64,000 nt of DNA, from assembly GCA_050486405.1 (NCBI GenBank), contig JBJHDF010000010.1, forward strand, positions 66,947-130,946, in the 5' to 3' direction. This document shows positions 17,931-26,733 of the stretch, in pieces (positions within the stretch are counted from its first letter, which is position 1; every line of letters starts with the position of its first letter). The translations under genes were made by a program, and so were the position numbers. Under the pieces are notes generated by a model that searched no databases, was not told the DNA's origin, and worked only from the letters and a program-made list of their open reading frames with translations. This DNA is from JBJHDF01 sp050486405. Lineage in GTDB: Bacteria; Pseudomonadota; Gammaproteobacteria; Pseudomonadales; Cellvibrionaceae.

Positions 17931-18896
17931 ATGTCCGACATCAATCAACTGAACAGCGTTTTCAAGGATGTGCATTGGCTGATGGATATTCTGCAGAATA
18001 TCGATGTCGGCCTGATCGTTATGGATACCGAGTTCCACATACAGCTGTGGAACAGTTTCATGCAGAATCACAGTAGTCTGCGGCCGGTGGAAGTACAGGG
18101 CAAGTCGCTGTTTGAGGTTTTTCCCGAACTGTCAGAAAACTGGTTTCGCCACAAAGCGCGCTCGGTGCTGGTGCTGCAAAACGTGGCCTTCACCACCTGG
18201 GAGCAGCGGCCCTATCTGTTTCGCTTCCCCCACTACCGCCCCATTACCGGCACTGCCAGCCACATGTATCAGAACAGTACCATACTGCCGCTGATCAACC
18301 CGCAGGGCGTGGTAGAACACCTCTGCCTGATTATCTATGACGTCACCGACACAGCTGTCAACAAACTGGAATTGCAGGACGCCAACCGACAGCTGCAGGA
18401 AATGAGCCGCACCGATCACCTCACCGGTCTCTACAACCGGGGTTACTGGGAGACCTGCCTGGCCAGGGAGTTCCGGCGTTTTGAACGTTACGGTTTACCC
18501 GCGACGCTTATTCTCTTCGATATCGATCATTTCAAGTCTGTAAATGACACCTACGGCCACACCGTGGGCGACGACGTGATAAGGGAAGTCAGCCGGGCTC
18601 TGCAAGCGGAAGTACGTGATATTGATATTCCCGGCCGTTACGGCGGCGAGGAGTTCGGCGTTATCCTCACCGGCACCGCCGCACAAGGCGGACGGACGTT
18701 TGCCGAACGGTTGCGCAAAAACATCGAAAAGATGACAGTGCAATCAGAAGGTATGGCAATCGACTTTACCATCAGCTTGGGCGTGGCCGAGATAAGCGAA
18801 ACCCTGGATAATCATCGGGCTTGGATTGAAAAAGCCGATCAGGCGCTGTACACCTCAAAAGAATCAGGGCGCAATTGCACCAGCATCGCGCCCTGA
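17931..18896 (+). CDS. PAS-GGDEF diguanylate cyclase
   Basis: A 321-residue soluble enzyme making cyclic di-GMP. A PAS-like sensory domain spans about residues 10-145 and a GGDEF domain about 155-321. The active-site loop is GGEEF (238-242), an accepted functional variant. An RxxD inhibitory I-site (RDID, 229-232) lies exactly five residues before it, so product feedback is expected. It forms a two-gene unit with the CheC-like gene. Converges with ppiD, leaving only about 23 bases between the two stops. Confidence 0.92.
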   Translation: MSDINQLNSVFKDVHWLMDILQNIDVGLIVMDTEFHIQLWNSFMQNHSSLRPVEVQGKSLFEVFPELSENWFRHKARSVLVLQNVAFTTWEQRPYLFRFPHYRPITGTASHMYQNSTILPLINPQGVVEHLCLIIYDVTDTAVNKLELQDANRQLQEMSRTDHLTGLYNRGYWETCLAREFRRFERYGLPATLILFDIDHFKSVNDTYGHTVGDDVIREVSRALQAEVRDIDIPGRYGGEEFGVILTGTAAQGGRTFAERLRKNIEKMTVQSEGMAIDFTISLGVAEISETLDNHRAWIEKADQALYTSKESGRNCTSIAP

Positions 18897-18919
18897 CAAC
18901 GTTTACCTGTCGAACAGCC

Positions 18920-20773
18920 TCAGCGACGGCGGATACGCGCCTGATCCATCAGCAACTCCTCTACCCGTTCGTACTCAACCTCGCCCGTCAACCGGACCAG
19001 TTGAGCAAGAATGGCATTGCGCTCTTCGGCGGTGTAGTTCTCGGCAATATCGGGCTCGTTGACCGCTGACAGTTCCAGCACCAGGTAATCACCACGCTGG
19101 GTATGCCTGCTGCCAACTACGCCCCGCGCCTCCGGTCGCGGCAAACTGAAAGCCAGTTGGACCGCGTCGCGGTTATGCTCAGTGTCAACTCGCGCGGCGG
19201 CTTCAGCGAAATTCAGCTCCAGCCCCGCGTCCTCCGCAGCGGCAGCCAAGCCCATCTCCCTGGCGCGGTCAGCCAGATCGGCGCCCTCAGCAGCCAGCAG
19301 CTCCCGCGCCTGGCGTTCACTCAGTATGTCAACGATTTCCTCGCGCACCGTTTCAAGATCGCTGAGATAGGCGGCACGGCGCTCGCTCTTTTTGATTACC
19401 ACCACCCGATCATTGCCCAGCTCTATCGGATAACTGGTTTGCCCGCTCTCCAGTATCGGCTCGGAAAAAGCCTCGCGCAGTACACGCGGGTTGGCCGCCA
19501 GCCCGGTGGCAGTGTCGCGGGAAAAAAGACCGGTGTTGCGCAGGGGCAGTCCCAATTGTTCTGCCACCTCGCCAAGATCATCCGCCATATGGGAGACTTC
19601 CTGCAACTGGTCCAGCAGGCCCACAAACAGATACTCGGCCTCGGCCCTAGCAATCTGCGCCACGATCCGCTCCCGCTCTTGTTCAAAGCTCGGCGGTTCG
19701 CTGACCCGCACTTCCAGCAGTTTGATCAGGTGGACGCCGTCGCCAGTACGCACGGGATCCGAGACCTGTCCCGCTTCCAACTGCGCCAGCGCCGCTTCAA
19801 AGGGCTCAGGAAAGGTATCACCACTGGTGTAGCCCAGTTCGCCACCAAAGGCACGGGAGCCAGTATCCTGAGAGTACTCGCCGGCAAGCTCGGCAAAGTC
19901 TTCACCAGCGGCCAGTCGTTCCTGCACCTCTACAATAGCCGGATCGTTGGGGTCGTTGAATTGAATATGAGCAGCGCGGCGTTCGGTAGTTGCGACATAG
20001 GCAGCAATGTTCGCCTCATACTGCTCGCGCACCAGATTCTCTTCGACTTCCACGTCTTCCATCAATTCACTGACGCGCAAATCGATATAGTCGAGTGCCA
20101 CTTGCTCGGGCACAGTGAAGCGAGACGGGTTCCGGTCATAGTAGTAGGCTATATCTTCCTCACTGACCGCAACTTTGTCACGCACACTGTCGGCGGAGAT
20201 CACAGCGTAGCTGAAATCCCGGGACTGGCCATCCAGTGCAAGCAGCTGTTCCAGCTCAAGGGACGTGACAAAACTACTGCCAATCAGGCTCTGCCGGTAC
20301 TGGTTCGCCAACAGATCGTCAGCCAACGCAACCCGGAAAGTCGATGGCGTGTAATTAAAATCACGCAACAGCGCCTGAAAAACGTTTCGATTGAAAACGC
20401 CATCAACTGCAAACTGAGGCATTTCGACAATAAACTCATTCAAGGTTCTGTCGCTGATGGTCATGCCTGAGCTACGCGCCGTAGTCGTCAGTACGCGCTG
20501 CTGAATCAATTGCTCCCGCGCCGCCTCGCGCAGGCGGGGTTCATCGTCTTCCGTATAGCGCTCACCCATCTGGTTGCGCATTGACGCCACCTGCCGATCA
20601 AATTCCAGGCGAGTAATCTGCTCACCATTCACGGTGGCCACACGATTAGCGCCGCCGCTCAAACTTGTGAACAGCGCTTCGGAACCTGACAGAGCGAAGA
20701 CAAAGAGCAAGGCACCAATGAATATCCAAGCCACTTTACTTTTGGCGCCATCGCGAATTTTTTGCAGCATCAT
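18920..20773 (-). CDS. ppiD: Peptidyl-prolyl isomerase / periplasmic chaperone PpiD
   Basis: A 617-residue inner-membrane-anchored chaperone. One N-terminal membrane segment (VAWIFIGALLFVFALSG) is followed by a SurA-like chaperone region and a parvulin domain around residues 260-360 (AHIQFND through DGVHLIKL). The ATG at 20773, preceded by GGGAG at an 8-base distance, is preferred over an upstream GTG at 20788. PpiD helps newly exported outer-membrane proteins at the Sec translocon. It ends the tig-clpP-clpX-lon-hupB series, separated from hupB by a strong terminator, so it needs its own promoter. Confidence 0.93.
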   Translation of the reverse strand: MMLQKIRDGAKSKVAWIFIGALLFVFALSGSEALFTSLSGGANRVATVNGEQITRLEFDRQVASMRNQMGERYTEDDEPRLREAAREQLIQQRVLTTTARSSGMTISDRTLNEFIVEMPQFAVDGVFNRNVFQALLRDFNYTPSTFRVALADDLLANQYRQSLIGSSFVTSLELEQLLALDGQSRDFSYAVISADSVRDKVAVSEEDIAYYYDRNPSRFTVPEQVALDYIDLRVSELMEDVEVEENLVREQYEANIAAYVATTERRAAHIQFNDPNDPAIVEVQERLAAGEDFAELAGEYSQDTGSRAFGGELGYTSGDTFPEPFEAALAQLEAGQVSDPVRTGDGVHLIKLLEVRVSEPPSFEQERERIVAQIARAEAEYLFVGLLDQLQEVSHMADDLGEVAEQLGLPLRNTGLFSRDTATGLAANPRVLREAFSEPILESGQTSYPIELGNDRVVVIKKSERRAAYLSDLETVREEIVDILSERQARELLAAEGADLADRAREMGLAAAAEDAGLELNFAEAAARVDTEHNRDAVQLAFSLPRPEARGVVGSRHTQRGDYLVLELSAVNEPDIAENYTAEERNAILAQLVRLTGEVEYERVEELLMDQARIRRR

Positions 20774-20799
20774 CTGCTTAGCTCCCACTGGTCATTCAT

Positions 20800-20825
20800 A
20801 AAAAAAGCGCACCGGTTGGATGCGC
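20800..20825 (-). terminator. Rho-independent terminator after hupB
   Basis: On the minus strand a GCGCA/TGCGC stem with an inner CC/GG pair is followed directly by seven T residues. It lies about 180 bases past the hupB stop and only about 27 bases before the ppiD start, so hupB and ppiD transcripts are largely separated. The rest of the 235-base gap contains no gene. Confidence 0.8.
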
Positions 20826-21008
20826 CCTTGCCGCCGGGCCGTCCGCCGAGAAATGCGGAAGCAACCCTGAGTGTCGCTTTGACCATAGCGCCCACAAATA
20901 CCGCTGGCGGCCCGGATGCTATCATCTCTTAGTAGAAGCGCCCGAAAAGACGGCTGTATCAACCGCCAGTTCGGGCACTCGGACAAACGTTATATCAGGA
21001 CACAATCG

Positions 21009-21281
21009 TCAGTTGACGGCATCCTTCAGCGCTTTGCCGGCTTTGAAGCTGGGTACCTTGGCCGCAGCAATGTGAATTTCAGCACCGGTTTGCGGGTTAC
21101 GGCCAGTGCGCGCAGCGCGCTCCTTCACCGCGAAGGTGCCGAACCCCACCAGTACCACCTGGTCACCCTTTTTCAGGGCACCACTAATGCTGTCAACCAT
21201 GGCATCCAGCGCCCGACCAGCGGCCGCTTTGGAGATATCTGCAGATGCGGCGATGGCCTCAATCAGTTCAGTCTTATTCAC
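21009..21281 (-). CDS. hupB: DNA-binding protein HU-beta
   Basis: A 90-residue nucleoid protein. The start is a GTG at 21281 preceded by AGGGG, giving the family-standard N-terminus MNKTELIEAIA. The DNA-binding arm contains GFGTFAVKERAARTGRNPQTG and the C-terminus ends FKAGKALKDAVN, all canonical. It lies between lon and ppiD as in many gammaproteobacteria and has its own sigma-70 promoter, fitting its very high expression. Confidence 0.97.
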   Translation of the reverse strand: MNKTELIEAIAASADISKAAAGRALDAMVDSISGALKKGDQVVLVGFGTFAVKERAARTGRNPQTGAEIHIAAAKVPSFKAGKALKDAVN

Positions 21282-21409
21282 ACTTAACCCCTTTTGATTA
21301 TTTGGTTCAGAATTCGTTGACACAATTATGCTTGTCAGATCACCTAAGGCTATCGGATCACGCTTACTCGGAAACCCCACACCCTGCCTGAGCGGCCGAT
21401 GAACTGCGA

Positions 21410-21438
21410 TTTATACCAATTGACACCTCCAGGGTCAA
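21410..21438 (-). promoter_or_regulatory. Sigma-70 promoter of hupB
   Basis: Minus strand -35 TTGACC (21433-21438) and -10 TATAAA (21410-21415) are separated by exactly 17 bases. The hexamers lie about 130 bases upstream of the GTG start, in the gap after lon. Confidence 0.8.
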
Positions 21439-21534
21439 GGAGCCTGGGGCGTTTAATTCCCGGCACTCCCTGTTTGGTCGGTTTTTAAGCAGTTTGTCAC
21501 ATCCGACACCTACCCCGAATGCGACATACCACCG

Positions 21535-23958
21535 TCAATGGGTACTGATGCGCCCAGCGTCCTGCTCCGCCTTGCGGCTGGCCTCCTGCTCCAGGGCCCG
21601 ATATTCCTCGTCACTGAGGGGCTTGGGCATGTACTGCAGAGCAATCTGAAGTACATCGTCAATCCATTTCATCGGCCTGATATCCAGATCTTCCTTGATA
21701 TTGTCGGGAATTTCCTTTAAATCCCGCTCGTTGTCCGCCGGTATCAATACCGTCCGGATGCCGGCCCGACGGGCCGCCAACAGCTTTTCCTTGAGACCAC
21801 CGATGCGCAATACCTCCCCGCGCAAGGTGATCTCGCCAGTCATGGCCACATCGGCCCGCACCGGCACGCCGGTGAGTACGGACACCAAAGCGGTGCACAT
21901 AGCCACCCCGGCACTGGGCCCATCCTTGGGCGTCGCGCCTTCCGGCGCATGAATATGGATGTCCACCTTTTCGTGGTAATCTGGTTTTATACCCAGAACC
22001 TGACCACGGGAGCGCACCACAGTCAGCGCCGCCTGAATGGATTCCTGCATAACATCGCCCAGGGAGCCTGTCTTGATCATGCGCCCCTTGCCGCGCACCG
22101 CCGATGCTTCAATGGTGAGCAACTCGCCCCCCACCTGGGTCCAGGCCAGACCATTGACCTGCCCTACCTGATCCTCGCTGTCGGCGCGCCCGAAGTCGAA
22201 TTTGCGTACCCCCAGGTACTCCTCCAAATCCGTCGCTTGAACGACGTCTTTGCGGGCACTGTTGTCGCGGGCGTGACGTGTCACCACCTTGCGGCAGATC
22301 TTGGCAATCTCCCGCTCCAGCCCACGTACGCCCGCTTCCCGGGTGTAATAGCGGATCACGTCGCGAATGGTATCCTCACTGATTTCCAGTTCGGATGACT
22401 TGAGTCCGTTGGCTTTCATCTGCTTGGGAATCAGATAGCGCGTGGCGATATTGGCCTTTTCGTCCTCGGTGTAGCCGGGGATACGAATCACCTCCATGCG
22501 ATCCAGCAACGGACCGGGAATATTCATTGAGTTGGAGGTACAGATGAACATAACATCAGACAGGTCGTAGTCCACTTCCAGATAGTGATCGTTGAAGTGA
22601 CTGTTCTGCTCCGGGTCGAGAATTTCCAGCAGCGCCGCCGCCGGATCACCGCGATAGTCCATACCCATCTTGTCCACTTCATCGAGCAGGAAAAGTGGAT
22701 TCTTGACGCCAACCTTGGCGAGTTTTTGCACAATCTTGCCCGGCAGCGAACCGATATAGGTGCGGCGATGGCCGCGCATCTCCGCTTCGTCGCGGACACC
22801 ACCCAGCGCCATGCGCACAAACTCGCGATTGGTGGCCTTGGCGATGGACTCACCCAGCGAGGTCTTGCCCACCCCGGGCGGTCCCACCAGGCACAGTATC
22901 GGGCCCTTGACCTTTTTCACCCGTTTCTGCACCGCCAGGTATTCCAGGATGCGCTCCTTGACCTCCTCCAGACCGTAGTGATCACGCTCCAGCACCTCCT
23001 GGGCCTTGTCCAGATCGTGGCGCACGCGGCTGCGCTTCTTCCACGGCACCTTGAGCATCCAGTCAATGTAGGAGCGCAACACCGACGCCTCGGCAGACAT
23101 GGGCGACATCATCTTCAGCTTGCCCAGTTCGGCCCGGGCCTTTTCCTCGGCCTCCCTGGGCATACCGGCGTCGCCGATACGATTTTCCAGCTCGTCAATC
23201 TCGTTGACTTCCTCGCCCAACTCACCCAACTCTTTCTGAATGGCCTTCATTTGCTCGTTCAGGTAGTACTCGCGCTGGCTCTTTTCCATCTGCTTTTTGA
23301 CGCGGCCGCGAATCTTCTTTTCCACCTGGAACAGATCGATTTCGGAGGCCAGCAGACCCAACAAGTGCTCCACCCGCTCGCGTACATCGGCCATTTCGAG
23401 TACGGTCTGTTTCTGCGGCAGCGCCAGAGACATATGCGCCGCGATGGTGTCCGCCAATCGGCCCGGCTCGTCAATACCGGTCAGGGAGGTCATGACCTCC
23501 GCCGGCACCTTCTTACTGAGGTTGACGTACTCCTCGAACTGAGCAATGGCGGAATTGAGTAGCACTTCGGCTTCCCGGCCCAGCAGCTCCACCTCTTCAA
23601 GGACCTCCAGGCGGGCACGGTAGTGGCTGCCGGCATCTTCGATGGTATTGATCCGGGCACGCTCCCCACCCTCCACCAACACTTTTACCGTGCCGTCGGG
23701 CAGCTTGAGCAGTTGCAGCACCGTGGCAACGGTGCCGATATCGTAGACATCCTCGGGCTTGGGATCGTCCTCAGCGGGTGACTTCTGGGCCACCAGCAGC
23801 ACCTGCTTGTTGGTCTGCATGGCACTGTCCAGGGCCTTGATGGACTTGCTGCGACCGACAAACAGAGGAATCACCATATGGGGGTACACCACCACATCGC
23901 GCAGGGGTAACAGCGGCAATTCCCGGGAAACGGGTTGACCTGGATCGGCCTCAGTCAT
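21535..23958 (-). CDS. lon: ATP-dependent protease Lon
   Basis: An 807-residue LonA protease. It has the N-terminal substrate-binding domain (from ELPLLPLRDVVVYPHMV), an AAA+ module with Walker A GPPGVGKTS and Walker B PLFLLDEVDKMG, and a C-terminal protease domain with the catalytic serine in PKDGPSAG. The ATG at 23958 follows GAGGGA and is preferred to a TTG two codons upstream. It degrades misfolded and regulatory proteins in the cytosol. The preceding gap carries a clpX terminator and a possible heat-shock promoter, so lon is probably a separate unit. Confidence 0.97.
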   Translation of the reverse strand: MTEADPGQPVSRELPLLPLRDVVVYPHMVIPLFVGRSKSIKALDSAMQTNKQVLLVAQKSPAEDDPKPEDVYDIGTVATVLQLLKLPDGTVKVLVEGGERARINTIEDAGSHYRARLEVLEEVELLGREAEVLLNSAIAQFEEYVNLSKKVPAEVMTSLTGIDEPGRLADTIAAHMSLALPQKQTVLEMADVRERVEHLLGLLASEIDLFQVEKKIRGRVKKQMEKSQREYYLNEQMKAIQKELGELGEEVNEIDELENRIGDAGMPREAEEKARAELGKLKMMSPMSAEASVLRSYIDWMLKVPWKKRSRVRHDLDKAQEVLERDHYGLEEVKERILEYLAVQKRVKKVKGPILCLVGPPGVGKTSLGESIAKATNREFVRMALGGVRDEAEMRGHRRTYIGSLPGKIVQKLAKVGVKNPLFLLDEVDKMGMDYRGDPAAALLEILDPEQNSHFNDHYLEVDYDLSDVMFICTSNSMNIPGPLLDRMEVIRIPGYTEDEKANIATRYLIPKQMKANGLKSSELEISEDTIRDVIRYYTREAGVRGLEREIAKICRKVVTRHARDNSARKDVVQATDLEEYLGVRKFDFGRADSEDQVGQVNGLAWTQVGGELLTIEASAVRGKGRMIKTGSLGDVMQESIQAALTVVRSRGQVLGIKPDYHEKVDIHIHAPEGATPKDGPSAGVAMCTALVSVLTGVPVRADVAMTGEITLRGEVLRIGGLKEKLLAARRAGIRTVLIPADNERDLKEIPDNIKEDLDIRPMKWIDDVLQIALQYMPKPLSDEEYRALEQEASRKAEQDAGRISTH

Positions 23959-24000
23959 GAACAATCCCTCAATTTCGCAAATTTCGGCTACTGGGTACTA

Positions 24001-24028
24001 TATTGGGGTTGCGAGAAGCGATTGCAAG
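24001..24028 (-). promoter_or_regulatory. Possible sigma-32 (heat-shock) promoter of lon
   Basis: On the minus strand CTTGCAA (24022-24028), a 13-base spacer and CCCCAATA (24001-24008) resemble the RpoH consensus CTTGAAA-N11-16-CCCCATNT, about 43 bases before the lon ATG. lon is an RpoH-regulated gene in related bacteria. Confidence 0.5.
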
Positions 24029-24040
24029 TAATGGCAAAGC

Positions 24041-24064
24041 AAAAAGCCCCGGAATGTCCGGGGC
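24041..24064 (-). terminator. Rho-independent terminator after clpX
   Basis: A perfect 8-bp stem GCCCCGGA/TCCGGGGC with a 3-base loop is followed on the minus strand by TTTTT, starting 10 bases after the clpX stop. Confidence 0.9.
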
Positions 24065-24073
24065 CCTGTGGGG

Positions 24074-25372
24074 CTAGTCTTCCTTGCCCGCAGTCTTGGA
24101 TTGAGGTTCGCTGCGTTCGTAGACCAACAGCGGTTCGGACTCCCCCTTGATCACCGACTCGTCCACCACCACCTTGATGACGTTTTCCTCAGAGGGAATG
24201 CGATACATGGTATCCAGCAGCACGGATTCCATGATGGAACGCAGTCCCCGGGCACCGGTTTTGCGCTCCATGGCCTTGTGCGCCACGGCGCGCAGGGCAT
24301 CGCTGCGAAAATCGATGTCCACGCCTTCCATTTCGAACAGGCGTGCGTATTGCTTGGTAAGTGCATTCTTGGGCTCGGTGAGGATTTCCACCAACGCCTC
24401 CTCGTCCAACTCGTCCAGGGTGGCAATCACCGGCAGACGACCGACAAACTCTGGAATCAGGCCATAGCGCACCAGATCTTCCGGCTCCAGGTCGTGCAGC
24501 GTTTCGCCGACGTTGCGCTTATCGTTCTTGCTTTTGACTTCCGCATTGAAGCCGATACCGCCCTTCTCCGAACGATCGCGAATCACCTTGTCGAGACCGG
24601 CAAAGGCACCGCCACAGATAAAAAGAATATTGCCGGTATCCACTTGCAGAAATTCCTGCTGTGGGTGCTTGCGTCCACCCTGGGGCGGCACCGACGCCAC
24701 GGTGCCCTCGATCAACTTCAACAGCGCCTGCTGTACACCTTCACCGGATACGTCCCGGGTAATGGAGGGGTTGTCTGACTTGCGGGACACCTTGTCGATT
24801 TCGTCGATGTAGACAATGCCCTGCTGCGCCTTGTCCACATCGTAGTCGCACTTCTGCAACAGCTTTTGGATAATATTTTCGACGTCCTCGCCGACGTAAC
24901 CCGCCTCGGTCAAGGTGGTGGCGTCGGCAATGGTAAAGGGCACGTCCAGCAGGCGTGCCAGAGTTTCCGCCAGCAGAGTCTTGCCACTGCCGGTGGGGCC
25001 GACCATAAGAATATTGCTCTTGCCCAGCTCGACCGATTCCTTATCCTTACTCTTGTCGCCGGAACGCAGGCGTTTGTAGTGGTTATACACCGCTACCGCA
25101 AGCACTTTCTTGGCGCGCTGTTGGCCGATCACATACTGGTCGAGGATGGCAGAAATCTCGTGGGGTTTGGGCAGCTTGTCAGAAGAACCCTCGCTGCTGC
25201 CCTCCTGAATCTCTTCGCGGATGATATCGTTGCACAGATCGACACATTCGTCACAAATAAAGACGGACGGGCCGGCAATCAACTTGCGCACCTCGTGCTG
25301 GCTCTTGCCACAAAAGGAGCAATAGAGCAGTTTGCCGTTCTTGTCGCTGCTGTCGCTGGTGCGGTCAGTCAT
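24074..25372 (-). CDS. clpX: ClpXP protease ATPase subunit ClpX
   Basis: A 432-residue AAA+ unfoldase. An N-terminal zinc-binding domain with four cysteines (CSFCGKS...CDECVDLC) is followed by Walker A GPTGSGKT, Walker B IVYIDEIDKV, the ClpP-docking IGF-type loop (GGIGFNAEV) and the C-terminal small domain. It feeds substrates to ClpP. Normally clpX directly follows clpP. Here a radical SAM gene sits between them. A GGAG ribosome site precedes the ATG. Confidence 0.97.
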   Translation of the reverse strand: MTDRTSDSSDKNGKLLYCSFCGKSQHEVRKLIAGPSVFICDECVDLCNDIIREEIQEGSSEGSSDKLPKPHEISAILDQYVIGQQRAKKVLAVAVYNHYKRLRSGDKSKDKESVELGKSNILMVGPTGSGKTLLAETLARLLDVPFTIADATTLTEAGYVGEDVENIIQKLLQKCDYDVDKAQQGIVYIDEIDKVSRKSDNPSITRDVSGEGVQQALLKLIEGTVASVPPQGGRKHPQQEFLQVDTGNILFICGGAFAGLDKVIRDRSEKGGIGFNAEVKSKNDKRNVGETLHDLEPEDLVRYGLIPEFVGRLPVIATLDELDEEALVEILTEPKNALTKQYARLFEMEGVDIDFRSDALRAVAHKAMERKTGARGLRSIMESVLLDTMYRIPSEENVIKVVVDESVIKGESEPLLVYERSEPQSKTAGKED

Positions 25373-25480
25373 TAAAGCACTCCGTCAAATCAAGGTGCGG
25401 GGACAGACAACAGCTGCACCCAGCACCTAAACAAAATTACATAACAAATCACATAGTACCACTCACCAGGAGTGGCACTC

Positions 25481-26632
25481 CTACGCCGGCTCTTTCTTCA
25501 TGCCCAAAAACCCGGCAAGGTAAATATTGTCTTCCGCGTCATCCAACTGGGTTACGCTGATCTTGTTCGGATCCTGAACCTTGCTCTCGACGCCCTGCGT
25601 CACGAAGTTCAAATTTTCCGAGATCCCCAGGGAAACCTTGGGATGACTGAAAATCGGGTCCTGCAGCAACTCAACCAAACTTTGGTATTTGGGGTGAGAA
25701 GGCCTATGAACCGCCCGATTCAGATAGGCCTGCTCACTGAAAGTCCCCCAGTTACCTATACTGGTAAAGAGAATGCTGTCGGCATTATGCTCCAGGCAAA
25801 AGTGAACAAAGTCGATCATTTCATGCCAGTTGTTTTCCTGCACCACAAAATTGGTCTGCAGAAAATTAAACTCTTCCGCTGCCCTCAAACCGGCAACAAA
25901 AGCAAAGTTTTCCAGCTGTTTCTCCCAGTTCGCCGGATAGCGATTCTCCTCGAAGGTCGCCTTTGACGCACCATCAAAGGATATCTCTATATCAGTAATC
26001 TGGCGATGAACCGGCTTCAGGCGCTCCCAGTGTTTGGCGTCCAGCAGTTGCCCATTGGTATGCAACCGTATGCGCAAATCAGGGTATTCCGCCAAGCATC
26101 CATTAGTCAGAATATGCCAAAAGTGCCGGCTGGCAAATGGATCACCCGAGCCGGTAATATTGATAAACTCCAAGCCTTCGCCCAATTCACCCAGCACTTC
26201 TTCAAACAACTTGTCATTGGCAAGTCGCTCTTCCTTGTTCGCCATCCTGACTTCTGTACGACAGGATGGGCAGGCCAGATTACACGAGCTGTCGTAACCA
26301 CAGTTCAGATACTTGGGCAACGACGGATTGTCAATCTCCTTTTCCAGACGCTTGACATAAGCGTCGGGCACATACATAACCGGCCCACTGACTTCGCGTA
26401 AATGGGGGCACAGTTCGGCGTTGCAGTACTTAAAGCTACCGTCGAGCACCGATTTGCGAATTTCCCGCGCCTGCTCGCCAAACCAAACCTCCCGCGCGCC
26501 CTGCTCGGGCAGCTTGCCAATGGGAGTGTTTATCCAGCCGGAACAGCACGAATAGGCTTGCTTGTTCCATCCCAACTCAAACCACATGAGAGGCTTTACA
26601 CAGACCAACTGCTTGCCATCCAGATTCTTCAT
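25481..26632 (-). CDS. Radical SAM protein with N-terminal cysteine-rich (SPASM-like) region
   Basis: A 383-residue radical SAM enzyme. The CX3CX2C cluster ligands are C117, C121 and C124 (CNLACPSC), followed by a GSGDP-type SAM-binding stretch (INITGSGDPFASRHFW) and LRLHTNG-like strands of the TIM barrel. The N-terminal 80 residues hold five further cysteines (C11, C29, C30, C70, C75) in a pattern (YSCCSGW, IGKL, FKYCNAELC) reminiscent of SPASM/Twitch auxiliary-cluster domains, but in front of the barrel instead of behind it. Substrate unknown. It lies between clpP and clpX in a visibly AT-richer setting, suggesting insertion into the operon. No small precursor-peptide gene is visible beside it. 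Confidence 0.8.
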   Translation of the reverse strand: MKNLDGKQLVCVKPLMWFELGWNKQAYSCCSGWINTPIGKLPEQGAREVWFGEQAREIRKSVLDGSFKYCNAELCPHLREVSGPVMYVPDAYVKRLEKEIDNPSLPKYLNCGYDSSCNLACPSCRTEVRMANKEERLANDKLFEEVLGELGEGLEFINITGSGDPFASRHFWHILTNGCLAEYPDLRIRLHTNGQLLDAKHWERLKPVHRQITDIEISFDGASKATFEENRYPANWEKQLENFAFVAGLRAAEEFNFLQTNFVVQENNWHEMIDFVHFCLEHNADSILFTSIGNWGTFSEQAYLNRAVHRPSHPKYQSLVELLQDPIFSHPKVSLGISENLNFVTQGVESKVQDPNKISVTQLDDAEDNIYLAGFLGMKKEPA

Positions 26633-26701
26633 GCGGCGGTCAACTCCTCATTGCATATGCCCAGCTCGGCATCGCGTAATCAGACGCCAAATAACCGTAA
26701 C

Positions 26702-26724
26702 ATATAAAAATATTGTTTTTATAT
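26702..26724. other. AT-only hairpin between clpP and the radical SAM gene
   Basis: ATATAAAAA and TTTTTATAT form a perfect 9-bp inverted repeat around a 5-base loop, 10 bases after the clpP stop. It may attenuate read-through into the radical SAM gene or mark an insertion point. It lacks the GC stem of a classic terminator. Confidence 0.45.
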
Positions 26725-26733
26725 AATCAATTA

